Origin: Bacillota bacterium
GTDB taxonomy: Bacteria > Bacillota > Clostridia > Lachnospirales > Lachnospiraceae
Assembly: GCA_023412855.1 (NCBI GenBank)
Contig: JAEZRJ010000086.1
Location: 62,001-126,000 of the forward strand
Reading direction: 5' to 3'
Length of the DNA stretch: 64,000 bases
In this document: piece after piece, positions 57,829-64,000 of the stretch
How positions within the stretch are numbered: position 1 is the stretch's first letter
Layout of the letters: each line of letters opens with the position of its first letter
Notes under the pieces: generated by a model
The model's input: the letters and a program-made list of their open reading frames with translations, nothing else
Told to the model about the DNA's origin: nothing
Database searches by the model: none
Made by a program: the position numbers and the translations under genes

Positions 57829-59163
57829 ATGAAATTACAGCTGGATACCACGAGTTATAGGCAGAGCGGAATAAAAAAAAGCGCCGGGGAGATTATCTTT
57901 CAAACGGATAAAGAAACGGAAAACCAACTTCTCAATTTATACCCGGAGGTCACCTACCAGCAATTCGATGGCTTCGGCGGAGCACTGACGGATTCTGCGG
58001 GCTATATCTATTCTCAGATGAAGGAAACAGATAAAGAGAAGCTGCTGGAAGCATATTTTGGCAAAGAGGGAATGGGCTATTGTACGGTGCGCGTTCCTAT
58101 CGACAGCTGTGACTTTTCTATAGAGCAGTATCAGGCAATTGCGGAGGGAGATGAGGAGTTTGTTACTTTTTCTCTCGAAAGGGAGAAAAAGTATATTTAT
58201 CCTCTCTGGCAGGACATACAGAGAGTGTATGGAAAAGACATCGAGGTAATGCTTTCCCCATGGTCACCGCCGGCCTTTATGAAAACAAACAAAAAAAGAG
58301 TAAAGGGAGGGAGACTGAAACCGGAATACCGGGAGCTGTACGCGCGGTATCTCTGCCATTATATCAAAGAGCTTCAAAAGGAAGGCTTTCTTGTCAAGAG
58401 GCTGAGCATCCAGAACGAGCCTAAGGCGGTGCAGACTTGGGACTCCTGCAACTATACTGCGGAGGAGGAAAAGGTATTTTTAAGGGATTATCTATATCCG
58501 GCTTTGGTAAAAAGCGGACTGGAAGAAATAGAAATCTTTATCTGGGATCATAATAAGGAGAGAGTATATGAAAGGGCCTGTGCTATGATCGACGAAACTA
58601 CCGATTATATGATAGCGGGGATGGCATTCCATTGGTACAGTGGAGACCACTTCGAGGCGGTGGAATTGGTGCATAAGAGATTTCCCGATAAAAAGCTGAT
58701 TCTCTCCGAGGCCTGTATCGAATACAGCAAGTACGGCGCGGAAGGAGAGCTTGAAAATGTAAAAAAATATGCTCATGACATTATCGGGAATCTCAATGCG
58801 GGAATGACGGGTTTTTATGATTGGAATATCCTGTTGGATGAACAAGGAGGCCCGAATCATGCGGAAAATTTCTGCGACGCGCCTTACCTTTTTCAGACAA
58901 AGGAAGGAGAGCTGACCGAGCGCTTCACCAAGTCGGCCATCGAGCATTTCAGCCGTTATTTAACACCGGGATCGACCCGTATCGCTTTTTCCAGATACAC
59001 GGAGGAGCTGGAGGCGACAGCTTTTAAAAATTCCGATGGCAGGCTGGTATTCATTGTTTTCAATAAGACGCAGCAGGCCCTTCCGGTAACGGTGAGAGTG
59101 GAAGGGGAGACAGCTTCTTTTATAGCGGAAAGTTTTTCTATTACTACAGGAACTATTATGTGA
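57829..59163 (+). CDS. GH30 glycoside hydrolase
   Basis: This 444-residue family 30 enzyme resembles glucosylceramidase and beta-1,6-glucanase. Visible motifs are YQQFDGFGGALTDSAGY, the substrate-cleft LSPWSPPAFMKTN, the acid/base Glu197 in SIQNEP and the nucleophile Glu294 in LSEAC. A C-terminal beta domain (about 375-444) is standard. No signal peptide is present, so it acts inside the cell. Subfamily 1 or 3 is likely, and a beta-glucosidic substrate is inferred. AAGGAGGAG lies 6 nt before the ATG, with an operator just upstream. Two further hairpins (59171-59185 and 59189-59210) and a terminator follow. Confidence 0.9.
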   Translation: MKLQLDTTSYRQSGIKKSAGEIIFQTDKETENQLLNLYPEVTYQQFDGFGGALTDSAGYIYSQMKETDKEKLLEAYFGKEGMGYCTVRVPIDSCDFSIEQYQAIAEGDEEFVTFSLEREKKYIYPLWQDIQRVYGKDIEVMLSPWSPPAFMKTNKKRVKGGRLKPEYRELYARYLCHYIKELQKEGFLVKRLSIQNEPKAVQTWDSCNYTAEEEKVFLRDYLYPALVKSGLEEIEIFIWDHNKERVYERACAMIDETTDYMIAGMAFHWYSGDHFEAVELVHKRFPDKKLILSEACIEYSKYGAEGELENVKKYAHDIIGNLNAGMTGFYDWNILLDEQGGPNHAENFCDAPYLFQTKEGELTERFTKSAIEHFSRYLTPGSTRIAFSRYTEELEATAFKNSDGRLVFIVFNKTQQALPVTVRVEGETASFIAESFSITTGTIM

Positions 59164-59252
59164 GAAGGATGTCATTACTAATGACGGCAAGGCTTTTCAA
59201 GAAAAGCCTTCCGGAGAGTTAACATATAACTGACGATTATGTATTTTGAAAG

Positions 59253-59280
59253 AAAAGCCGGTAGTTTGACCGGCTTTTTA
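59253..59280 (+). terminator. Terminator after GH30
   Basis: AAAAGCCGGT (59253-59262) pairs perfectly with ACCGGCTTTT (59269-59278), loop AGTTTG, followed by TTTA. Confidence 0.9.
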
Positions 59281-59346
59281 TATGTTAGAAATAGGTTTGT
59301 ACAAAAAAGGTATTTTGTGATAGAATATTCATTAGATTTTATACCC

Positions 59347-59440
59347 ATATGAGTGGGAAATGCTCATGTTGCCGGATGGCATAAATTATGTTACTAACGA
59401 GTCAGGAACACTCGTGGCAAGCTCAATCGTCAGCTTGCCA
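59347..59440 (+). ncRNA. Possible structured leader RNA upstream of the foldase gene
   Basis: Several stems occur in a row. The first is 59347-59353 with 59363-59369 (7 bp, one wobble). A short TGCC-GGAT-GGCA hairpin at 59370-59381 competes with it. Next are ACGAGT (59397-59402) with ACTCGT (59410-59415), and TGGCAAGCT (59415-59423) with AGCTTGCCA (59432-59440). A candidate promoter (TTGTAC, then TAGAAT, 18 nt apart, about 59298-59327) would start transcription just before them. No U-tract follows, and I recognise no known riboswitch. Confidence 0.4.
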
Positions 59441-59583
59441 GGCAAATATAATTTTAAATATAGGGCATGGAAATCACAGTAATATCACAATTATACCGTA
59501 TAATCATCAGCAGTACCGTACGATGGTATTCTTTTGATATTAACTTTTCGGGAAATAATGTAAAAATGAGGAGGAACTCTCAA

Positions 59584-60870
59584 ATGGCGAAGAATAAGGA
59601 GCCGCAGACGGATGTTGAACAGAAGGCAAAGACGAAATACGACCGCAAAATGGAAGAAAGAAGAAAGCAAGAAATAAAGGACAAGCGTAAGGTGAGAATT
59701 ATGCAGGCAGGTGCAATCGTTATCGGTGTCGGTATCGTTGCGGCAATTGCAGGCTCTATCATTGTTTCCGCAGTGAATAAGCATAACGCGGTCAATGCCC
59801 CTTATGTGACAATAGGCAGCTATGAAATCACCGAGCCTGAATTCAATTACTATTACAGTGCTACGGTCAACAATTATGTTTCTACTTATTCGCCCATCCT
59901 TTCTTATATTGGCTTAGATACCTCTGTAGATTTTGATAAACAGCAATATTCGGAGAATATGACATGGAAAGATTTGTTCGATCAGATGGCGGTGGAACAG
60001 ATCAAACAGACAAAGGTATTGCTGGATGATGCTGCAGCGCATGGATTTACCCATGATACGACGGAAGAATACGCTAACGTATTGAGCTCCTTCAGCGCCA
60101 GTGCAGAGTCCCAGAATTTATCGCTCAGCGACTACTATGCTACCAGCTATGGACCTTATGCTACGGAAAAGAGGCTGGAGCCTTATATCAAGAATAACAT
60201 TTTGGCAGAAGCATATTATAATGAGCTGCTGAGCCAGAATGTTCCTACGGATCAGGAAATAAAGGATTATTACGCAGAGCATACGCAAGAGTACGATAAG
60301 GTAGATTACAGAAGCTTTATCGTTAAGGCCGATATTGCAGAGGGTGCAACGGATGAGGATATCGAGAAAGCGATGTCAGAAGCGGAGAAAAAAGCGAATG
60401 CGATGATGGAAGCCCGTCAGGCAGGCGACGACTTTAAGGCGCTGGCTTTGGAAAATGCTGCCGAGGAGGATAAGGAAACTTATCAGGATACTGAGACCGA
60501 TGCAACTCTTAACGAGGGCAGGGTTTACAGCGGCATAGTGAGCACCATATCCGGCTGGCTTTTTGAAGAGGGAAGAGCAGAAGGCGACATTACCGTTTTA
60601 GAGGATACCACGGACCATCAGTATTATGTTGTGGAATTCGTTAACAGATATTACGATAGTGCTACGGATGCAACCATTTCCGATACGATTGCCGCAGAGA
60701 GAGTAGCCCAATATATGGTTGGGCTTGAAGAAAGCTACACAGTGACGGATAACAAAGGCAATTTGAAATATCTTACCGTAGATTCGGGTACAGGAACGAC
60801 GGAAGATACAGCAGCCGGCGAAGATAGCACTGCTGTTGAAGATACTACGGGGGCGGATACGGCAGAATAA
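59584..60870 (+). CDS. Membrane-anchored foldase (PpiC/SurA-like)
   Basis: This 428-residue protein has a short charged cytoplasmic start (residues 1-40, KAKTKYDRKMEERRKQE). One membrane helix lies at about 43-66 (AGAIVIGVGIVAAIAGSIIV), followed by an extracellular part. That part has a SurA-like helical N-domain and a degenerate parvulin-type rotamase region after residue 220 (QEIKDYYAEHTQEYDKVDYR, ARQAGDDFKALALENA). The tail is acidic and threonine-rich. A role in folding secreted proteins is inferred; catalytic activity is uncertain. ATG 59584 has AGGAGG 9 nt upstream. The frame is open 39 codons further, but those residues look non-coding. Confidence 0.8.
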   Translation: MAKNKEPQTDVEQKAKTKYDRKMEERRKQEIKDKRKVRIMQAGAIVIGVGIVAAIAGSIIVSAVNKHNAVNAPYVTIGSYEITEPEFNYYYSATVNNYVSTYSPILSYIGLDTSVDFDKQQYSENMTWKDLFDQMAVEQIKQTKVLLDDAAAHGFTHDTTEEYANVLSSFSASAESQNLSLSDYYATSYGPYATEKRLEPYIKNNILAEAYYNELLSQNVPTDQEIKDYYAEHTQEYDKVDYRSFIVKADIAEGATDEDIEKAMSEAEKKANAMMEARQAGDDFKALALENAAEEDKETYQDTETDATLNEGRVYSGIVSTISGWLFEEGRAEGDITVLEDTTDHQYYVVEFVNRYYDSATDATISDTIAAERVAQYMVGLEESYTVTDNKGNLKYLTVDSGTGTTEDTAAGEDSTAVEDTTGADTAE

Positions 60871-60916
60871 GACAACAGGTAGCACGTTTTACGAATTATT
60901 TATATATTTAAATAAG

Positions 60917-60952
60917 AAATCCTGCAGGAGTTCGAGCTCTCCCGCAGGATTT
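60917..60952. terminator. Bidirectional terminator between foldase and DUF262 genes
   Basis: AAATCCTGC and GCAGGATTT form the base of an interrupted stem with GGAG and CTCTCC inside, loop TTCGAG. It is followed by TTTTTC on the plus strand and TTTCTTATTT on the minus strand. It serves converging genes. Confidence 0.85.
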
Positions 60953-60978
60953 TTTCATGTAATAAGGAAGTGCGTCTA

Positions 60979-61806
60979 TTACAGAAACAATGGATGCCCA
61001 GCTTCTGCTTCCTCCAGCATCCTTTTAACCTTTTCGAGGTGAAGACCTTCCAGTTCCTTTCCGGCGCGATTGAGCATAAGGAAGTACTTTAATATGTCCT
61101 TTGTCTTCGCTTCCTCGGCGATAGCCATACGAATGGGATGATTCTTAAATATCCTTTTATCCATCCAGCTTAGATTATTATAAGATTTTCCCTTATATTC
61201 AAATTTATTTTCATAATAATCGATAAGTGCATTAAGGCGCTGCTTGCCGTCGATAATTTCATAATCCGCATTTCGCTTAAGGCGCTCTTCTTTGGAAAGA
61301 TGGTTTAAAGCGATTTTGCCCAAATCAATATTGTGGAAAATACTGTCGATAAGAAGTTCCTTATCCTTCTGCTCCCAAACGTCCTCCCTCTGATAATCCG
61401 ATTTCATATCGATCCCAAAATAATAATATAGATGAAGGAGGCTTTCCAAAGTAGAATTCTGGAAAGTCAGCTTAGAAATCTGATTATTGGCGAAGCTCGT
61501 ATTCTCATGTGAAACCGGCCTTACATCCATCCATGCCGCAACCCTGTATATTTGGTATGTATATGGATGTCCGTAATTGTTACTGATCGCTTTGCCGGTA
61601 AGACCATATACCTTTCCGTTATATAATACTTCCTTGATAATGCAGTTTTTCAAGCTTCCGTACACTACCTCTTGTCCTACGGTAAAATAATAGGTGGGCT
61701 CGTTCAAATATTGCAGGCTCTTTTCAATCGATAAGAGACCCTGCTGCCTTTCGTGTGCCAGCCTTTCCTTCAATGTTTGTTTCTTTGTTTTATTATTTTC
61801 AGACAT
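60979..61806 (-). CDS. Stand-alone DUF262 (ParB/GmrSD-like nuclease domain) protein
   Basis: This 275-residue protein carries the DUF262 signature: YQREDVWEQKDKELLIDSIF, then IIDGKQRLNALIDYYENK and FLMLNRAGKEL. DUF262 is the ParB-like N-terminal domain of GmrSD-type modification-dependent restriction enzymes. The usual C-terminal HNH domain (DUF1524) is absent. Instead about 110 N-terminal residues of unknown type precede it (YYFTVGQEVVYGSLKNCIIK). This may be an orphan regulator or nickase rather than a full restriction enzyme. AAGAGGT precedes the ATG. It is divergent from a coiled-coil gene of unknown role. Confidence 0.8.
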   Translation of the reverse strand: MSENNKTKKQTLKERLAHERQQGLLSIEKSLQYLNEPTYYFTVGQEVVYGSLKNCIIKEVLYNGKVYGLTGKAISNNYGHPYTYQIYRVAAWMDVRPVSHENTSFANNQISKLTFQNSTLESLLHLYYYFGIDMKSDYQREDVWEQKDKELLIDSIFHNIDLGKIALNHLSKEERLKRNADYEIIDGKQRLNALIDYYENKFEYKGKSYNNLSWMDKRIFKNHPIRMAIAEEAKTKDILKYFLMLNRAGKELEGLHLEKVKRMLEEAEAGHPLFL

Positions 61807-62019
61807 TCCATACCTCTTATAAAGTTCTCCTATGATCCCTTTACGCCTTATATTCGGATAACAGCTATTTTTATTGTGTCTAATTCGGTCTATTATATAC
61901 TATTCAGAAGCTTGCTTTTTTATGCGGAAAATATTAAAAAACGGCGAAAAAGCATCGTATTCTATTCAATATATAAAATTATGCCGATATAATTTGTGAT
62001 AAGTTAATAAATGGATTTA

Positions 62020-62039
62020 CATACAAATGGATTTGTATG
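62020..62039. promoter_or_regulatory. 20-bp palindromic operator candidate
   Basis: CATACAAATGGATTTGTATG has perfect 9-bp arms around a GG centre. It lies 28 nt before the coiled-coil gene, in the divergent spacer shared with the DUF262 gene. Confidence 0.6.
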
Positions 62040-62066
62040 AACAGAACAAGGAGGTTAGTATAAAAC

Positions 62067-62858
62067 ATGATGATACCCATAGCGGGAACAATCCGTAATG
62101 CGGTGAAGCTGGCAGAGCTGGACAACAAGTGGCAGCAGCGAAAGAAGAATGCGGGGAAGGACCCTGCCCAGGCAGCGGATCCTCAGATACGGCAGTTTCA
62201 AGAGGATTTACAGAGGATGCGGAAGAATAATCAGATGGCATCTATCAGTGCCAAATTGAAAGCGGGAGCTGGATTAACACCCGAAGAAATTAAATATTTA
62301 CAGAAGAACAGTCCCGAGTTATATCGGGAGTATCTTGAGGTAAGAAACGAAAAAGAGGCCTATGAAAGACAGCTCAAGGCCTGCAAAACGAAGGAAGAAG
62401 CAGAACGCCTCAAGATAAATAAGATGGGAAGCTTCATGGCAGAAGCGAAGGGAATTATGAGCAATGCCAGTATTCCCGAGGATAAGAAGCTGGAGCTTAT
62501 GGAGAAGCTTCAGAAAAAAGTTATGGGAGTCCAGACAGCACATATGGATTTCGTAAAATCTACGGAATATCAAGAGCTTCCTGAGGAAGAAGAGCTTTTA
62601 GAAAAAGAAGACTCTGAAGTCGAAATGCCGGAAGAACGTTTGGGACAGTCCGGGGAAGATGTTAAGGATATCAAGGATATCCCGGAAAATATCGGGAACG
62701 CAGAAGATAACGGAATAAAAATTGTCGAAGACGCCTCGATTCCAATATCAAAATTACATTATAAGTTCCATGAGGTTGAGGCTGCGATTGTGAGTTTTAC
62801 TAATTCTAAGGCATCGATACCGAAAAATCATGAGTATAAAACAAAGACCTTGAAATGA
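62067..62858 (+). CDS. Coiled-coil protein of unknown function
   Basis: I do not recognise this 263-residue protein. Residues 1-20 are mildly hydrophobic (MIPIAGTIRNAVKLAEL). Residues about 20-165 are highly charged and helical, rich in K, E, Q and M, as in coiled coils. An acidic stretch (ELPEEEELLEKEDSEVEMPE) and a short conserved-looking C-terminal tail follow. No signal peptide or enzyme motif is seen. AAGGAGGT lies about 11 nt before ATG 62067, and the next codon is also ATG. A palindrome upstream suggests regulation. Its neighbour on the other strand is the DUF262 gene, with no clear functional link. Confidence 0.65.
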   Translation: MMIPIAGTIRNAVKLAELDNKWQQRKKNAGKDPAQAADPQIRQFQEDLQRMRKNNQMASISAKLKAGAGLTPEEIKYLQKNSPELYREYLEVRNEKEAYERQLKACKTKEEAERLKINKMGSFMAEAKGIMSNASIPEDKKLELMEKLQKKVMGVQTAHMDFVKSTEYQELPEEEELLEKEDSEVEMPEERLGQSGEDVKDIKDIPENIGNAEDNGIKIVEDASIPISKLHYKFHEVEAAIVSFTNSKASIPKNHEYKTKTLK

Positions 62859-62894
62859 GCAAAGTCTTCAAATTTCAAAAAAATAAACATAAAA

Positions 62895-62922
62895 GGGAGC
62901 ATTGCGGTAAAACGCAAGCTCC
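62895..62922. terminator. Terminator between the coiled-coil gene and glnK
   Basis: GGGAGC-A-TTGCG (62895-62906) pairs with CGCAA-GCTCCC around GTAAAA, with a bulge. On the minus strand it is followed by TTTTATG, so it mainly serves glnK, 14 nt after its stop codon. Confidence 0.78.
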
Positions 62923-62935
62923 CTTGCTTATATTA

Positions 62936-63292
62936 TTAAACAACACCTTGAACAGCGTCATATCCCTTTTCCTTTGTCCGGATTTTCAAGGCGTTACGTA
63001 TTTCGTAGGTGAAAATTTTGCCGTCGCCCACTTCTCCGGTGTAAGCGGATTTTTGAATCGCATCGATTACCTTCATCTCCCATTCTTCAGAAGAGACAAC
63101 AATCTCAAATTTGACCTTAGGCTGCATGAGAATGTCGATTTCCGTACCGCGGACAACTTCGTTATAGCCCCTCTGAATGCCGCAGCCGATAACCTGTGAG
63201 ACAGTAATTCCGTTTACCTCAATGGCATTTAACGCGTCTTTTACGTCCTCCATTTTTTCTTCACGTACGATAGCTTCTACTTTTATAATCAT
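62936..63292 (-). CDS. P-II nitrogen regulatory protein (GlnK-like)
   Basis: P-II proteins sense 2-oxoglutarate and ATP/ADP and bind AmtB to control ammonium uptake. The 118-residue protein has the T-loop GYNEVVRGTEIDI, the PKVKFEIVV strand and the signature TGEVGDGKIFTYEI. The T-loop lacks the uridylylated tyrosine of enteric GlnB (Tyr51 there, Val here), so it is probably not controlled by uridylylation. ATG 63292 has AAGGAGG 6 nt upstream; the frame is open for 8 more codons. It follows amtB by 14 nt, the usual amtB-glnK operon. Confidence 0.94.
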   Translation of the reverse strand: MIIKVEAIVREEKMEDVKDALNAIEVNGITVSQVIGCGIQRGYNEVVRGTEIDILMQPKVKFEIVVSSEEWEMKVIDAIQKSAYTGEVGDGKIFTYEIRNALKIRTKEKGYDAVQGVV

Positions 63293-63306
63293 AGTCAACC
63301 TCCTTT

Positions 63307-64000
63307 TTAATCCCAACCGTTGAAGGATGGATAAGCATTTTCACCATGCTGACAAATATCAAGACCGAGTTTTTCGTCTTTGTCTTCTACGCGAAGAGGT
63401 GTAAATAACTTGACGATACCTGCACAGATAAATGTGCCTGCAACTGCAAGGGCGATAGAAATTACAATACCGGCTAACTGTGCTAAAAAGAGTCTCGTCT
63501 CACCGAATACCAGACCGTCCCACTGAGCCACGCCGTTGATGGAGCTTTGAGCGAACAAACCGGTAGCGATGCCTCCCCAAATACCTCCTATTCCGTGACA
63601 GCCGAAAGCGTCGAGGGAATCGTCGATTTTCAGTTTACCCTTAATAAAAGTGATTCCAAAATAACAGATAGGGCTTACGAGAGCGCCGATGATAAAGGAG
63701 GACCAAATCGGTACAAAGCCTGCGCCGGGCGTAATCGCTACAAGTCCGACTACAAGACCGGTAGAAGCGCCTACCAGAGTAGGTTTTCCTTCCTTTATAA
63801 TATCAATGAGCATCCAGGAAAGCAATGCCGAAGCAGCAGAAATTGCAGTTGTCATAAATGCGTGTGCCGCCAGACCATCAGCCTTTAAAGCGCTTCCGGC
63901 ATTGAAACCGAACCAGCCGAACCAAAGCAGGGATGCGCCCAGAGCGACGAAAGGAATATTATGGATGCGGTAAGAAACGTTTATGAAGCCTTTTCTGTTG
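63307..64000 (-). CDS. amtB: Ammonium transporter AmtB (partial, N-terminus beyond window)
   Basis: The frame is open to the window end, so only the C-terminal 230 residues or so are visible. Motifs are NIPFVALGASLLWFGWFGFN, GASTGLVVGLVAITPGAGFV, and the late histidine segment DAFGCHGIGGIWGGIATGLF, which includes the pore histidine of Amt proteins. Several membrane segments are evident. The C-terminal tail ends DICQHGENAYPSF, close to the consensus that binds P-II proteins. An internal Met at 63855 is not the start. glnK follows directly, so the pair forms a nitrogen-sensing uptake module. Confidence 0.95.
   Translation of the reverse strand, partial: NRKGFINVSYRIHNIPFVALGASLLWFGWFGFNAGSALKADGLAAHAFMTTAISAASALLSWMLIDIIKEGKPTLVGASTGLVVGLVAITPGAGFVPIWSSFIIGALVSPICYFGITFIKGKLKIDDSLDAFGCHGIGGIWGGIATGLFAQSSINGVAQWDGLVFGETRLFLAQLAGIVISIALAVAGTFICAGIVKLFTPLRVEDKDEKLGLDICQHGENAYPSFNGWD

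Overview
The window is a replication-origin region of a low-GC Gram-positive chromosome. It most likely comes from the Clostridia, family Lachnospiraceae or a close relative. The evidence is the gene order rnpA-rpmH-oriC-dnaA-dnaN-yaaA-recF-gyrB-gyrA, strong AGGAGG ribosome sites, a DegS/DegU-like two-component pair, a DUF4446 gene next to parAB, and sugar ABC importers with LplB/CarB-type permeases. The species cannot be named from the sequence alone.

Layout. (1) 1-13.2 kb, almost all on the minus strand, running away from the origin: DUF4446 (partial), parB, parA with two perfect parS sites, a response regulator and histidine kinase, one plus-strand alpha/beta hydrolase, then rsmG, mnmG, mnmE, jag, yidC, yidD, rnpA, rpmH. 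(2) 13.2-15.5 kb: a two-part oriC, with DnaA boxes on both sides of dnaA. (3) 13.8-22.8 kb, plus strand: dnaA, dnaN, yaaA, recF, gyrB, gyrA, closed by a strong terminator. (4) 22.9-31.3 kb: an accessory surface module. It holds an unrecognised 475-residue protein with a helix-turn-helix-like N-terminus, divergent from a 1911-residue repeat-rich adhesin that overlaps a class B sortase gene. (5) 31.4-33.1 kb: a phosphotransferase-fold protein, a zinc-ribbon protein and a DUF2085 membrane protein. (6) 33.4-41.6 kb: a xylo-oligosaccharide locus with GH43 and GH3 enzymes, an AraC regulator and a three-gene ABC importer. (7) 42.0-48.3 kb: a Cys-rich small protein, fructokinase, glycogen debranching enzyme, CPBP protease, S1-domain protein and YbaK-type tRNA editing protein. 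(8) 48.4-59.2 kb: a second glycan locus with two permeases, a solute-binding lipoprotein, a chemoreceptor, GH5, a LacI regulator and GH30, linked by copies of an AAAACGTTTT palindrome. (9) 59.3-64.0 kb: a membrane-anchored foldase, a DUF262 protein, a coiled-coil protein, and glnK/amtB (amtB cut by the window end).

How the parts fit. The origin core is standard and transcription runs outward from it on both arms. Both carbohydrate loci import oligosaccharides through a lipoprotein and two permeases and hydrolyse them with glycosidases lacking signal peptides. Neither encodes an ATPase, so a shared MsmX/MsiK-type ATPase elsewhere is implied.

The least explained material is non-coding. One repeat family of about 115 nt has hairpins that keep pairing while their sequence changes between copies (5.4-5.7, 10.1-10.2 and 41.7-41.8 kb, plus a fragment at 50.0 kb). 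A 156-nt nested inverted repeat lies at 45.6 kb. A possible structured leader lies at 59.35-59.44 kb. No tRNA, rRNA, CRISPR array or recognisable transposase was seen.
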